Shown here in pieces: positions 53,165 to 62,285 of a stretch of 64,000 bases of DNA. Under the pieces are notes generated by a model that worked only from the letters and a program-made list of their open reading frames with translations, did not search any database and was not told the origin of the DNA. This DNA comes from Candidatus Krumholzibacteriota bacterium (lineage in GTDB: Bacteria; Krumholzibacteriota; Krumholzibacteriia; JAJRXK01), in contig JAJDAC010000002.1 of assembly GCA_029262065.1 (NCBI GenBank), positions 248,001-312,000 of the forward strand, written 5' to 3'. Position numbers and translations under genes: made by a program. Each line of letters begins with the position of its first letter. Within the stretch, counting starts at the first letter, position 1.

Positions 53165-53912
53165 AGAGTTCATCAAGATCGCCGTTACCCAACGTATTAC
53201 CGAAGCCTCGCGCTACGTCGAGCGACGCGACGCGCTCGCCCACGATTGGATTGCCACCCTGCGAGGGTGGAAAGCCCAGCCACTCCTGGTGCCCAATACG
53301 TGGCGTGCACCCACGCGCTTCGTCGACAGCTGGGGCGTGCAGGCGATCTTGCTGACGGGCGGAAACGATCCGATCACCCCGGGCGTGGCCGCCACGGGCC
53401 TATTGGCGCCCGAGCGTGACGAGACCGAACGGGAACTCATTGCCTACGCGATCACCCGGGGCATTCCCATCATCGGCATTTGCCGGGGAGCGCAGGTACT
53501 CAACCTGTACTTCGAAGGCACGCTCTCGGAAGTGGAAGGCCACCGGGCCACGACTCATCGCGTGCGGGTGGCGGACTGGATCGGTCTGGAACGACAGGAG
53601 CCAGCCGTTGATTCGGCCCTGAGTGCCACCGGACGCGCCAACGGAAGCCGTTTGAGCGACAACGAAGTGGAAGTGAACAGCTACCACCAACTGGGCATGA
53701 CCTCGAACGATCTATCCAATGAACTGAGGGCATTCGCCTGGGGCGACGACAACACCGTGGAGGCGTTCTTCCACCCGCACATGCCCTTGCTTGGCGCGAT
53801 GTGGCACCCCGAACGGCCCGCGCCACCCCACGCTGGTCTCAATCGATTGTTCGGGCAAGTCCTACGCGGCGCCATGCCATGGACGGCCGCCGCGACCACC
53901 GAGGCAAAATGA
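53151..53912 (+). CDS. Class I glutamine amidotransferase/peptidase C26 (Cj1417-like amidate hydrolase candidate)
   Basis: 253 residues from the GTG at 53151, with AAGGAG upstream and 14 bases of overlap with the kinase gene. The catalytic triad is intact: C111 in GIPIIGICRGAQVLN, and H219 and E221 in MWHPERP. The family includes gamma-glutamyl-gamma-aminobutyrate hydrolase (PuuD) and Cj1417, which cuts CDP-glutamine to cytidine diphosphoramidate and glutamate. Placed directly after a PEP-synthase-like kinase, the second role is the better fit. No synthetase domain for a typical amidotransferase is attached. Confidence 0.88.
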   Translation: MSSNEEFIKIAVTQRITEASRYVERRDALAHDWIATLRGWKAQPLLVPNTWRAPTRFVDSWGVQAILLTGGNDPITPGVAATGLLAPERDETERELIAYAITRGIPIIGICRGAQVLNLYFEGTLSEVEGHRATTHRVRVADWIGLERQEPAVDSALSATGRANGSRLSDNEVEVNSYHQLGMTSNDLSNELRAFAWGDDNTVEAFFHPHMPLLGAMWHPERPAPPHAGLNRLFGQVLRGAMPWTAAATTEAK

Positions 53913-55348
53913 GCTACCCCTACGCAGAACCGAAACTTCAGAGCGAGTACAAGCCCTACAGCTATTCTACGTTCATCGGGCGGGAGTTGGTGGACGAGTA
54001 CCGCACGGCCCGTCGCGCGCAACGCGAGTCGCTGACCGCCGGAGCACCACCGGGTGCCGTCGATCATTGCTTCGATACGCTGCACACGCAGTGGGATCGC
54101 GACACTCAACGTCGCCCGCTCGAACTCGCTCGGTTTCTCGACGATCTCATTGGCCCGGTATTGCCCGGGGTAGACGACGTGCCCGCATTGTCGGATCCCG
54201 CTCGCAATCGGCGCAATTCGAGCGGCGTGACCTGGGCCAGGAATACGGTGGATACCCTGCTGGCCAAGTACGAGGCGTTCGGCCGTATCTACCCTGCCTA
54301 CGACGGGTCGTGGCGCCGAATGAACGGCGACGAGCCCAACGATCCACCGCTTCTGGCCCGACTGGCCGCGGCCGCGGCCTGGCGTATGTCGGTGACCGAG
54401 CCGGCCGACCGAGCGGCCGCGGTGGCCACGCTGAACGTACTCCTGAAGCTGCACGACCGCATTGCGGCGCAACAAACCAAGGGCTACCAACCCGACGCCA
54501 CCAGCGCCCGCTATCTGCGCCGCTCGATCGATATCGAGATGCGCATGGTCGAATGCGTGGCGCGCTGGACCTCGGCGGTAAGCGAGTACGACTCGCTCAT
54601 CGAGAGCAGCATCCCCGCCTCCATGGAAGACACGCGGGCACGGCCCTTGGCGTCCAGTGCGCTGATCGCGTATCCGGGCCTGCGATCGCGTGCGTATCTC
54701 CAGACCATGGTGCGGCACCAGGTAGCGCCGTCGGTGGTGATTCAACTGGGCTCCGAGTGCCAAACCCAATGCACCACGACGTCGCTGGGCTTCGACCCCC
54801 AACAGACCCTGGCCCAGACCGCCGCTCACGCGGAAATACCGCTGATCGAAATCGACACGCGGGACGTCAACGATCCGCAGGTGACCGAACTCGTGCGCGA
54901 GCGCGATTGGGCTATCTACAGCGGTGGCGGTGTCGTCAGTGCCCAAACGCTGGATTCCCCCGTCCGGTGGCTGCACATACACCCGGGACGCCTTCCCGAC
55001 ATGCGAGGCAGCACCTGTCTACATTATGGATTGCTTCTGGAGGGGGCAGTTTGGGCATCGGCCTTCGTCATGGAGCCTACGCTGGATACTGGCCGCATCG
55101 TGGCCCGGGCCCCCGTACCGGTTCCGGCTGGTCTTGCGCCGGCCGACCTGGACCATGCGTTCGACGCCCACGCCCGGGCGGAGGTGCTGATCCGGGCTCT
55201 ACGGGTTCTGGGCGCGAATTCCCACTGGGAGGGGGTGCGACAGACCACCGCTCCCCACCGCAACTACTTCATCATCCACCCTGTCCTGAAACACCTGGCG
55301 GTTCTGTCGACCCTCCAGGACGAGGTGATCCGTGTCGATCGTCATTAG
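53909..55348 (+). CDS. Formyltransferase-like protein with unknown N-terminal domain
   Basis: 479 residues from the ATG at 53909 (GAGG upstream, ATGA overlap with the previous stop). The C-terminal half (~260-479) has the methionyl-tRNA formyltransferase-type signature: WLHIHPGRLPDMRGSTC with H358, and LDTGRIV with D393. The usual Asn of this motif is His356. Residues 1-250 are helical with several Asp and Arg clusters and match no family I know. Such proteins use 10-formyl-tetrahydrofolate, so the product may be an N-formylated sugar or amidate. The gene overlaps the next by 17 bases. Confidence 0.75.
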   Translation: MSYPYAEPKLQSEYKPYSYSTFIGRELVDEYRTARRAQRESLTAGAPPGAVDHCFDTLHTQWDRDTQRRPLELARFLDDLIGPVLPGVDDVPALSDPARNRRNSSGVTWARNTVDTLLAKYEAFGRIYPAYDGSWRRMNGDEPNDPPLLARLAAAAAWRMSVTEPADRAAAVATLNVLLKLHDRIAAQQTKGYQPDATSARYLRRSIDIEMRMVECVARWTSAVSEYDSLIESSIPASMEDTRARPLASSALIAYPGLRSRAYLQTMVRHQVAPSVVIQLGSECQTQCTTTSLGFDPQQTLAQTAAHAEIPLIEIDTRDVNDPQVTELVRERDWAIYSGGGVVSAQTLDSPVRWLHIHPGRLPDMRGSTCLHYGLLLEGAVWASAFVMEPTLDTGRIVARAPVPVPAGLAPADLDHAFDAHARAEVLIRALRVLGANSHWEGVRQTTAPHRNYFIIHPVLKHLAVLSTLQDEVIRVDRH

Positions 55349-56417
55349 CATTCACGAGCCGTGGCACTATCGAAATTGGGAGCCGGTGTTGCGTCACGCG
55401 GAGCCCAACGAGATCAGTCTCGTGGTCACCCCCTGGATGCACCGGGGAGAAGATCCCGGCGTCCAACAGCAAGCGGTCGATCAAACCCTGGCGTGGCTGA
55501 AACAACACGGTGTCGCGGCCGCGTGCAACATCGAACGCGAGCCCCACGTCCTGGCTACGTTGGCCATTGCCGGACGTTCGGTGGGATATCAGTACTCCCG
55601 TCAGGTTCGCATGCTCTACGCCGTGATCAGCAAGCAATACACGTACAGCGAGAAAAACAAGGAATACGACGCGGTCATGGTGGCGTCGACGTTTGGACGC
55701 AACCTCCTGGCCAAGCACCAGGTGCGGGCGCAGGTGGTTGGGTATCCGAAACTCGACGACTACTTCAATGGTGTCATGACGCGCGCATCCGTGCGCGAGC
55801 AATTGGGCCTGACGGCCGACGAGACGATCGTCCTGTACGCGCCCACTCTGGCCAGCGACTCACCGGTGGAGCGATACGCGCACGCGCTGTCCGAGATCGA
55901 CCCCTCGATCCGGGTCATCGCCCAGCTACACCCCGTAAGTTACATTTCCGAACCAGAACGCTTCGCTTCTTTGCTACCCGACCGGGTCGAGGTGGTACCC
56001 GAGCTCGAGGGTGGAATCCACTGGATCGCAGCGGCCGATGCCGTCATCAGCGACTACAGCGGGGCCACGTTCGAGGCCGCGGCCATGGACAAGCCGGTGA
56101 TACTGCTGGAGAACCCCGACCTCGAAATGACCGAGGACGTGGAGCGTGCCCACCGGGATGTGGGAATTCGCGTGGACGATCCCGCCGACCTCGCCAAAGC
56201 CGTCGACGGTGCTCTGGCTGAGCCCGAGCGGTTCGCTGATCGACGGGAATACTACCGGGAAACCTTTTTTGAATACCGGGGAAAGGCGGGCGAGCGAGCT
56301 CTGGAAGCCCTTCGCGGCTTCAGCCAGGAGGCCCGTGATGCCCGCCTGAGAGACACCGAGCTGATCTATGATCGGATGCGCAAGTTGGAGCAGACGCTGG
56401 GAATTTCCTCAGTCTGA
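55332..56417 (+). CDS. CDP-glycerol glycerophosphotransferase-like GT-B enzyme
   Basis: 361 residues from a GTG at 55332. The C-terminal half has the family hallmark AVISDYSGATFEAAAMDKPVIL and upstream RVIAQLHPVSYISEPERF, as in TagB/TagF-like enzymes that transfer a phosphate-linked group from CDP donors. The N-terminal half is less conserved. As the last gene of the cluster, it is a good candidate for the transferase that places the CDP-activated group on a glycan. A teichoic acid role is unlikely in a diderm. Confidence 0.85.
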   Translation: MSIVISIHEPWHYRNWEPVLRHAEPNEISLVVTPWMHRGEDPGVQQQAVDQTLAWLKQHGVAAACNIEREPHVLATLAIAGRSVGYQYSRQVRMLYAVISKQYTYSEKNKEYDAVMVASTFGRNLLAKHQVRAQVVGYPKLDDYFNGVMTRASVREQLGLTADETIVLYAPTLASDSPVERYAHALSEIDPSIRVIAQLHPVSYISEPERFASLLPDRVEVVPELEGGIHWIAAADAVISDYSGATFEAAAMDKPVILLENPDLEMTEDVERAHRDVGIRVDDPADLAKAVDGALAEPERFADRREYYRETFFEYRGKAGERALEALRGFSQEARDARLRDTELIYDRMRKLEQTLGISSV

Positions 56418-56513
56418 CCCGATTTGGGACACGATTCGACCCTGCCGCCCTTGCCGCGCATGGGCCGGGAGCCTACACTTCCGGGACCTTTTCTCCCGCA
56501 GACCAGGCGCCCG

Positions 56514-57386
56514 ATGACCGAAGATCGACCCGACATTCCACACGTAGGACTCCCGTCGCCCAAGCTGGCCGACCCGGAGTCGCTCGATGACCTGTGGCGA
56601 ACCATCGAAGATGGATTGCTGGAGGATGCTCTGGAATTCGCCGATCAACTGGCGACCGAGTTTCCCGATGACGGCAACGTTGCCTTGGCGCGAGCGGCCG
56701 CCTTCTACGAAGTAGGCCTGGCCCGCGACACGCTCGCCGAAGCCGAACGCGCCGGCGAGCTTGGCACATCCGACGACCTGTTGCAGGCCTGGTACATCGC
56801 CGCCGCGCAGTTCTACATGTGGCGCTTCCCCGCGGCTCGTGAGCAGTTGGACGAAATCGTTCGCTCAGGCCAATCCGACGGCGACGAATTCGCCGAGGCG
56901 TGGTATCTGCTGGCCCAGGTGTGCGAGATGCAGGAAGACGAAATCGGCGCGCGACGCGGTTACGATCGAGCATTCGCTCTGAGCCCCGAGCGCTTTCATC
57001 GACCCACCCGGCTCAGCGACGAGGGCATGGACGAAGCCATGGCCGCGGCCCGCGACCAACTTCCGCCGCAATTCCAGGCCGCCCTCGACGAGTTGGCCGT
57101 GGTAGTGAACGACCTTCCGACCCACGAGCTGGCGTCGAGCGAGGGAAGGGACGACCCCCTTCCGCCCGATCTTCTGGGGCTCTATGTAGGCACGGACCGA
57201 CTCGATCAGTCTGTGTTCGATCCTGTCGATCAGCCCGGAGTCATTTTCCTGTTCCGCAAGAACCTCGAGCGTATCTGCGCGCAGCCTGACATCCTCGTCG
57301 AGGAAATCCGAACTACGCTTTGGCACGAACTGGCGCACTACCTGGGCTTCGAGGAAGAGGACATGGCCGGCCTCGACCTGGACTAG
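56514..57386 (+). CDS. TPR-like protein with C-terminal minimal zincin domain
   Basis: 290 residues from the ATG at 56514; a start at 56424 adds a Pro-rich tail that is unlikely. The N-terminal ~160 residues are TPR-type helices (DDLWRTIEDGLLEDALEFADQL, EAWYLLAQVCEMQEDEIGAR). The last ~120 residues match the small bacterial metallopeptidase family (PF06262-like) with HELAHYLGFEEEDM near the C-terminus. No signal peptide, so it is cytoplasmic. Substrate unknown. It lies 97 bases after the GT-B gene and 23 bases before metG. Confidence 0.85.
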   Translation: MTEDRPDIPHVGLPSPKLADPESLDDLWRTIEDGLLEDALEFADQLATEFPDDGNVALARAAAFYEVGLARDTLAEAERAGELGTSDDLLQAWYIAAAQFYMWRFPAAREQLDEIVRSGQSDGDEFAEAWYLLAQVCEMQEDEIGARRGYDRAFALSPERFHRPTRLSDEGMDEAMAAARDQLPPQFQAALDELAVVVNDLPTHELASSEGRDDPLPPDLLGLYVGTDRLDQSVFDPVDQPGVIFLFRKNLERICAQPDILVEEIRTTLWHELAHYLGFEEEDMAGLDLD

Positions 57387-57409
57387 TTCCAGTCAGACGG
57401 GGAGCAAAC

Positions 57410-59098
57410 GTGTCCCGATTTCAACGGACCCTGGTGACCGCGGCGCTTCCGTACGCCAACGGACCCATCCACCTGGGCCACCTGGCCGGCGTATACGTAC
57501 CCGCCGACATCTACGTGCGGTATTTGCGCGCGCGCGGCCAAAGCGTGTTGTTCATCTGCGGCAGCGATGAACACGGCGTTCCCATTACGTTGGCGGCCGA
57601 AAAAGAGGGCATCTCGCCCAAGGAATTGGTCGATCGAAACTACGTGGGCATCCGCGACAGCTTGCGCGATCTCGGCATCAGCTTTGACAACTTCAGCCAG
57701 ACGAGCCGGCCGATACACACGCAGACCAGCCAGGAATTCTTTCTGGATCTACACGCCAGCGGCAATCTGCGGCAAGGTACGTCGCAGCAGTTCTACAGCG
57801 AATCGGCCGGGCGCTTCCTGCCCGATCGCTACGTCGAAGGTACCTGCCCCCACTGCGACCACGAATCGGCGCGCGGCGACCAATGCGAACGATGCGGCAC
57901 GCAGATCGAAGCCGAAACGCTGATCAAGCCCAGGAGCGTCGTAGACGACTCCGCGGTAACGCTGAAGGATAGCACGCATTGGTTCCTGCCCATGGGTGAC
58001 ATGCAACCGTGGCTGGAGCAGTGGATCAACAGCAAGACGGACTGGCGCGAGAACGTCACCAACTACTGCCGCGGCTGGTTTCGTCAGGGGCTGGGTGATC
58101 GCGCGGTCACGCGCGACCTGGATTGGGGAGTTCCTGTTCCCCTGGAAAACCACGAGGGCAAGGTCCTCTACGTATGGTTCGACGCGCCCATCGGTTACGT
58201 GTCGGCCACGAAGGAATGGGCCAACGACCGCGATGACCCCGAAGCCTGGCGCACCTGGTGGCAAGATGACAGCACCCGCCTGTTGCACTTCCTGGGCAAG
58301 GACAACATCGTTTTTCATGCCCTGTTGTTTCCGGCCATGCTCAATGCGCACAGCGAATCGTATATCGTACCCGACAACATCCCCGCCAATGAGTTTCTGA
58401 ACCTCGAAGGCGACAAGTTGTCTACCAGCCGCAACTACGCGGTGTGGTTGCCGGATTACCTGGAGTCGTTCGCGCCCGACAGCCTGCGCTACTGCCTGGC
58501 CCGCAACCTGCCTGAGTCGCGCGATACAAATTTCACCTGGGCCGATTTCCAGGCGCGTCACAACAACGAATTGGCTGACATCCTGGGGAACTTCATCAAT
58601 CGCACGCTGACGTTCGTGGAGAAATACTTCGACGGACGCGTGCCGGAGATGGGCGAACTGCTCGATGTGGATCGACAAGCCCTGGCCCACCTGGACACTT
58701 CCATCGGTCAGGTGGAACGATTGATGGAATCGTTCGAAATCCGCGCCGCGGCTGAAGCGTTGCTGCTCGTAACCAAGGAAGCCAACCGGTACTTCGATGA
58801 AGTCCAGCCCTGGGCCACCCGAAAGTCGGATCTGGCGCGATGCGGTACCAGTCTCTACGTGTGTTGCCAGTTCGTGCGCGCCTTCGCGGGGATCTGGGCC
58901 ATCATACTGCCCGAGAGCATGGAGAAACTCTGGGACGCGCTGAACATTCCGGGGAATCTGGAATCCGAGGGCTGGCCCAGCAAGGAACGACGATTGCCAG
59001 CGGGGCACCCCGTGGGCAAGCCCGAGATCCTCTTCCAGAAAATCGAAGACGAAACCATCGCCGCCCAGGTCGAACGACTGCGCGCGGCCACGCAATGA
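57410..59098 (+). CDS. metG: Methionyl-tRNA synthetase
   Basis: 562 residues from the GTG at 57410 (GGGGAG five bases upstream). Class I motifs: PIHLGH (19-24) and KLSTSRNY. A zinc knuckle CPHCDHESARGDQCERCG occupies the connective peptide. It charges tRNA-Met in the cytoplasm. The C-terminal EMAP/tRNA-binding domain found in many bacterial MetG proteins is absent; the chain ends after the anticodon-binding helical domain. Its stop overlaps the fluC start (ATGA). Confidence 0.95.
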   Translation: MSRFQRTLVTAALPYANGPIHLGHLAGVYVPADIYVRYLRARGQSVLFICGSDEHGVPITLAAEKEGISPKELVDRNYVGIRDSLRDLGISFDNFSQTSRPIHTQTSQEFFLDLHASGNLRQGTSQQFYSESAGRFLPDRYVEGTCPHCDHESARGDQCERCGTQIEAETLIKPRSVVDDSAVTLKDSTHWFLPMGDMQPWLEQWINSKTDWRENVTNYCRGWFRQGLGDRAVTRDLDWGVPVPLENHEGKVLYVWFDAPIGYVSATKEWANDRDDPEAWRTWWQDDSTRLLHFLGKDNIVFHALLFPAMLNAHSESYIVPDNIPANEFLNLEGDKLSTSRNYAVWLPDYLESFAPDSLRYCLARNLPESRDTNFTWADFQARHNNELADILGNFINRTLTFVEKYFDGRVPEMGELLDVDRQALAHLDTSIGQVERLMESFEIRAAAEALLLVTKEANRYFDEVQPWATRKSDLARCGTSLYVCCQFVRAFAGIWAIILPESMEKLWDALNIPGNLESEGWPSKERRLPAGHPVGKPEILFQKIEDETIAAQVERLRAATQ

Positions 59099-59481
59099 CG
59101 CTGGGATGGATTGCGCTGGCCGGCGCCGCTGGCGCCCTGGCCCGCTACGGTGTCGTGCAACTCACGCATCGCAACCTCAGTACCGCATTTCCCTGGGGGA
59201 CGCTGGTTGCCAACGTAGCCGGCTGTTTTCTGATGGGCCTGTTGGCCACGTGGCTGGTCGAGCGCGTCGCGGTGAACCCCACCGTCCGTCTCGCCGTGAT
59301 GTCGGGTTTTCTGGGCAGCTTCACCACGTTCTCGGCATTCAGCTACGAAACGCTTCTGCTGACCCGGGACGGTCACTGGTGGCGTGCGGGGTTGAATGTT
59401 GCCGCCTCGGTCATGTTGTGCCTGCTGGCGGTGGCCCTGGGGGTAGGACTGGCTCGCGCTGGGTGGCTACGTCAGGCCTGA
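59095..59481 (+). CDS. crcB: Fluoride ion channel FluC (CrcB)
   Basis: 128 residues with four membrane helices. The family signatures are GAAGALARYGVV, FPWGTLVANVAGCF and SGFLGSFTTFSAFSYET, including the pore Phe residues. It exports fluoride as a dual-topology dimer. I see no fluoride riboswitch upstream because it overlaps metG by four bases and must be translated from that transcript. The stop overlaps the convergent deaminase gene by ten bases. Confidence 0.95.
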   Translation: MTLGWIALAGAAGALARYGVVQLTHRNLSTAFPWGTLVANVAGCFLMGLLATWLVERVAVNPTVRLAVMSGFLGSFTTFSAFSYETLLLTRDGHWWRAGLNVAASVMLCLLAVALGVGLARAGWLRQA

Positions 59482-60488
59482 GCCGAATCGACGCGAAACG
59501 AATGTGCGCGAGCGGTTTCATTCCACTGGCTCAACGTTTCTTCCGAAACACCCCACTGGCCCACGCGTTCGTGCTCACTGGCCAGGGTGCAATCGAACCA
59601 GGCCGGATCATCACTTCCCAGACAAACGGGAACGCCCGCCGCGGCCAGCCGCAACAGCGGATGGGGTTGGCTGGAATCCCACACCCCCGTGCGTTCGTTG
59701 CTGGTGGGGCATACTTCCAGCAATACATCTTCCTGGGCCAGCTCCCGCATGAGCTGCTCGTCGGCGGCGGCGGCAATACCATGACCCACACGACGTACTT
59801 CGAGTTCTTCAACCACCTCACGTACCGCATCGGCGGTGGTTCCCTCGCCGGCGTGACAGGATAGACCCAACCCGGCCCGGGCCGCCCGCCGGTAGATTTC
59901 CCGGAAATTCTGGGCCCGCACCGCTCGCTCATCGCCTCCCATGCCGAATCCCACGATCCGGTGCTGCTGCAGATCGAGCGCCTGGTCGAGAACCCGCTCG
60001 CAAGCCGGCACCCCCCATTGCCTCGTGGCGTCCGCTATGAACCAAACTGAAGGCCCTCCCTGGGCCGCCCGTTCGCGGGCGGTTTCGGCCAGCACCGGCA
60101 ATATCGATTTTGGACTCACTTCGGACTTCATCATCTGGCCCAACGCGACGAAAACCTCTGCGTAGGTCACTCCCTGCTCCTGCAGTGAATCGAGCAGATC
60201 CTCGAGCAGCTGCCGATAGGCATCGGGATCGCGCAAAAGGTGCGTAGACCACCCGAAAAGGCGAAGGAACTCGCCAAGGTCCTGGAACCGCCAGCGCGCA
60301 CCGGCTCTTTCCGCGGTCGACGTCGCGGCGGACCAGGGGCGGCCATCGGCCAGTTGGATGCCGCCGGCGGGGGGCGATGGCAGATGTGGTGCCCGAGCCA
60401 GCAGATCCAGAGCACGTGGAGCGGTGAACGCGCCCTCCAGGTGCACATGCAACTCAACCAGGCGGGGGGAAGATTCTTCCGCCGACAT
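59472..60488 (-). CDS. Adenosine/adenine deaminase family protein
   Basis: 338 residues from the ATG at 60488 (AGGAG ten bases upstream); a longer frame to 60923 is antisense to the next gene and is a shadow. Zinc and catalytic residues: H14 and H16 in ELHVHLEGAF, H212 and E215 in CHAGEG, H236 in GHGIAA, and D293/D294 in GSDDPAWF. It deaminates adenosine, deoxyadenosine or possibly adenine. Convergent with fluC and divergent from the GspE-like gene by 27 bases only. Confidence 0.9.
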   Translation of the reverse strand: MSAEESSPRLVELHVHLEGAFTAPRALDLLARAPHLPSPPAGGIQLADGRPWSAATSTAERAGARWRFQDLGEFLRLFGWSTHLLRDPDAYRQLLEDLLDSLQEQGVTYAEVFVALGQMMKSEVSPKSILPVLAETARERAAQGGPSVWFIADATRQWGVPACERVLDQALDLQQHRIVGFGMGGDERAVRAQNFREIYRRAARAGLGLSCHAGEGTTADAVREVVEELEVRRVGHGIAAAADEQLMRELAQEDVLLEVCPTSNERTGVWDSSQPHPLLRLAAAGVPVCLGSDDPAWFDCTLASEHERVGQWGVSEETLSQWNETARAHSFRVDSAQA

Positions 60489-60515
60489 CAGCTTCGAACT
60501 CCTGAAAGGTGATTC
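60489..60515. promoter_or_regulatory. 27-base divergent junction with both ribosome sites
   Basis: The whole gap between the deaminase and the GspE/PilB start is 27 bases and holds the ribosome sites of both genes: AGGAG for the leftward gene and GAAAGGTG for the rightward gene. Promoters for each must therefore lie inside the coding region of the other, or the genes must be reached from elsewhere. Confidence 0.7.
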
Positions 60516-62276
60516 ATGAAGCGCAACTTCGGCCAGGTCCTGATCGAAAAGGGACACCTCGACGCGTCGCAGCTGGCCAAGGTGGCTGGCCCCGTCCACG
60601 GCGACCTGGAGCTGGCCCAAGCGATCGTAGAAGCGGGGCTGGTGGACGCCAAGTCCGTTCTCGAAGCCCGCGCAGAAGCCCTGGGCGTTTCCTGCATCGA
60701 GATCAATCCGTACAGCATCGACCCTGCCATCGTCGAGGTCGTACCCGAGGCAATCGCGCGACGCATCCGCGCGGTGCCGCTGTTTCGCGTGGGCAACGAT
60801 CTGACCCTGGCCATGGTAGACCCCTCGGACGTCATTGCCATCGACGAAGTACGCGATGCCACGGGCTGTGATGTACTCCCGGTCCTGGCGCCGCAAGCCG
60901 ACATTGAAACGGCCATCCAGCACTACTACGGCGTGGACAATCTAATACGCGATCTGGTGGAGGCAGCCCAGCTCGCCAGCGCCGTTCCCGACTCCCGGCC
61001 CGAGGAAAAGGAAGTGGACCTGGCTGAGGATGCCGGCGACGACACGCCCCTGGTTCGTATCGTCAACCTCATCATCTTGAAGGCCATCCGTCGGGGGGCC
61101 AGCGACATCCATATCGAACCCGACGAAGACGGAGTGCGCGTGCGCTACCGCGTCGACGGGCGCCTCGAAGCCGACGAGATGTTTCCGCCCTCGCTGCAGG
61201 CGGGCATTGTCAGTCGCATCAAGATCATGGCCGATCTGGACCTGGCCCAGAAGCGACTGCCCCAGGATGGCCGCATCAGCCTACGGGCCGAAGGACGACG
61301 AATCGACTTCCGCATCAGCACCCTACCGACGGTGCGTGGCGAGAAGACGGTCATGCGCCTGCTCGATACCGGCAGCACCGTAGCCACCCTGGAAGAGTTG
61401 GGTCTACAACCGGCGGCCCTGGCGCAATGGCGACGGCTGATCGAGCAACCGAACGGAATCATCCTGGTCACCGGCCCCACGGGCAGCGGAAAGACCACGA
61501 CCCTCTACTCGTCGTTGGCCGCCATCAACACCCTCGATCGCAACATCGTCACGGTCGAGGATCCCGTGGAATACGATTTCCCCGTGATCAACCAGGTGCA
61601 GGTGAACACCAAGGCCGGCCTTACCTTCGCAACCGCACTGCGCAGTATCCTCCGCCAGGACCCGAACGTGGTCATGGTGGGCGAGATCCGCGACGCCGAC
61701 ACCGCCACCATCGGTATCCGGGCGGCACTCACCGGCCACCTCGTGTTGTCGACGCTGCATACGAACGACGCCAGTAGTGCGGCGACCCGGCTCATCGATA
61801 TCGGTGTGGAACCATACCTGGTGGCCAGCGCCCTCAAGGGAATCCTGGCGCAGCGACTGGTGCGCCGCATCTGCACCGACTGCCGAACTGCCCACGAATC
61901 GGTCCCCAGCGTGGGGATGCCCGACCACGTAGTCGAATGGTTGGAACGAAACGAATTTCAGTCGTTCGTGGGCAAGGGCTGCCGCCACTGCGGCGACACC
62001 GGATTCCGCGGGCGAGTGGCCATCCACGAGCTGCTCGTGGTGGACGAAGACATCGAACGCGCGATCGTGCGCGGCGCTCCGGTCAACGAGCTGCGCCGGC
62101 TGGCCCGGCAAGCCGGCATGGTGGATCTGTTCGGCGATGGCCTACACAAAGCCGCCGCGGGACTGACGACGGTGGAAGAGATCCTGGTCGCCACCCGCAT
62201 GGAAGAAGCCGAGGCCACCGAAGACACCGCGACGGCACCCCCCGCGCCCGAACCCGCGCTGGCGCCAGTGGAATAG
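60516..62276 (+). CDS. GspE/PilB-family assembly ATPase
   Basis: 586 residues. An N-terminal MshEN-type domain (~1-160) is followed by the AAA+ ATPase with Walker A GPTGSGKTTTLYSS, an Asp box VTVEDPVEYDFP, Walker B-like DPNVVMVGEIRDADTA and a His box HLVLSTLHTNDA. A tetracysteine zinc site lies near ~455-500 (CTDCRTAHES ... GCRHCGDTGFRG). It powers assembly of type II secretion pseudopili or type IV pili from the cytoplasmic side of the membrane. The GspF and GspG genes follow. Confidence 0.93.
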   Translation: MKRNFGQVLIEKGHLDASQLAKVAGPVHGDLELAQAIVEAGLVDAKSVLEARAEALGVSCIEINPYSIDPAIVEVVPEAIARRIRAVPLFRVGNDLTLAMVDPSDVIAIDEVRDATGCDVLPVLAPQADIETAIQHYYGVDNLIRDLVEAAQLASAVPDSRPEEKEVDLAEDAGDDTPLVRIVNLIILKAIRRGASDIHIEPDEDGVRVRYRVDGRLEADEMFPPSLQAGIVSRIKIMADLDLAQKRLPQDGRISLRAEGRRIDFRISTLPTVRGEKTVMRLLDTGSTVATLEELGLQPAALAQWRRLIEQPNGIILVTGPTGSGKTTTLYSSLAAINTLDRNIVTVEDPVEYDFPVINQVQVNTKAGLTFATALRSILRQDPNVVMVGEIRDADTATIGIRAALTGHLVLSTLHTNDASSAATRLIDIGVEPYLVASALKGILAQRLVRRICTDCRTAHESVPSVGMPDHVVEWLERNEFQSFVGKGCRHCGDTGFRGRVAIHELLVVDEDIERAIVRGAPVNELRRLARQAGMVDLFGDGLHKAAAGLTTVEEILVATRMEEAEATEDTATAPPAPEPALAPVE

Positions 62277-62285
62277 GTGATCCAG

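Noticed and set aside
53791-55500. A 569-residue open frame overlapping the formyltransferase-like gene in another frame
   Set aside because: Arg/Pro/His-rich composition with no motif. The other frame has formyltransferase residues and proper coupling to its neighbours.
59000-59095. Fluoride riboswitch before fluC
   Set aside because: The gene overlaps the end of metG by four bases and the upstream sequence is metG coding. No fluoride-riboswitch core is visible.
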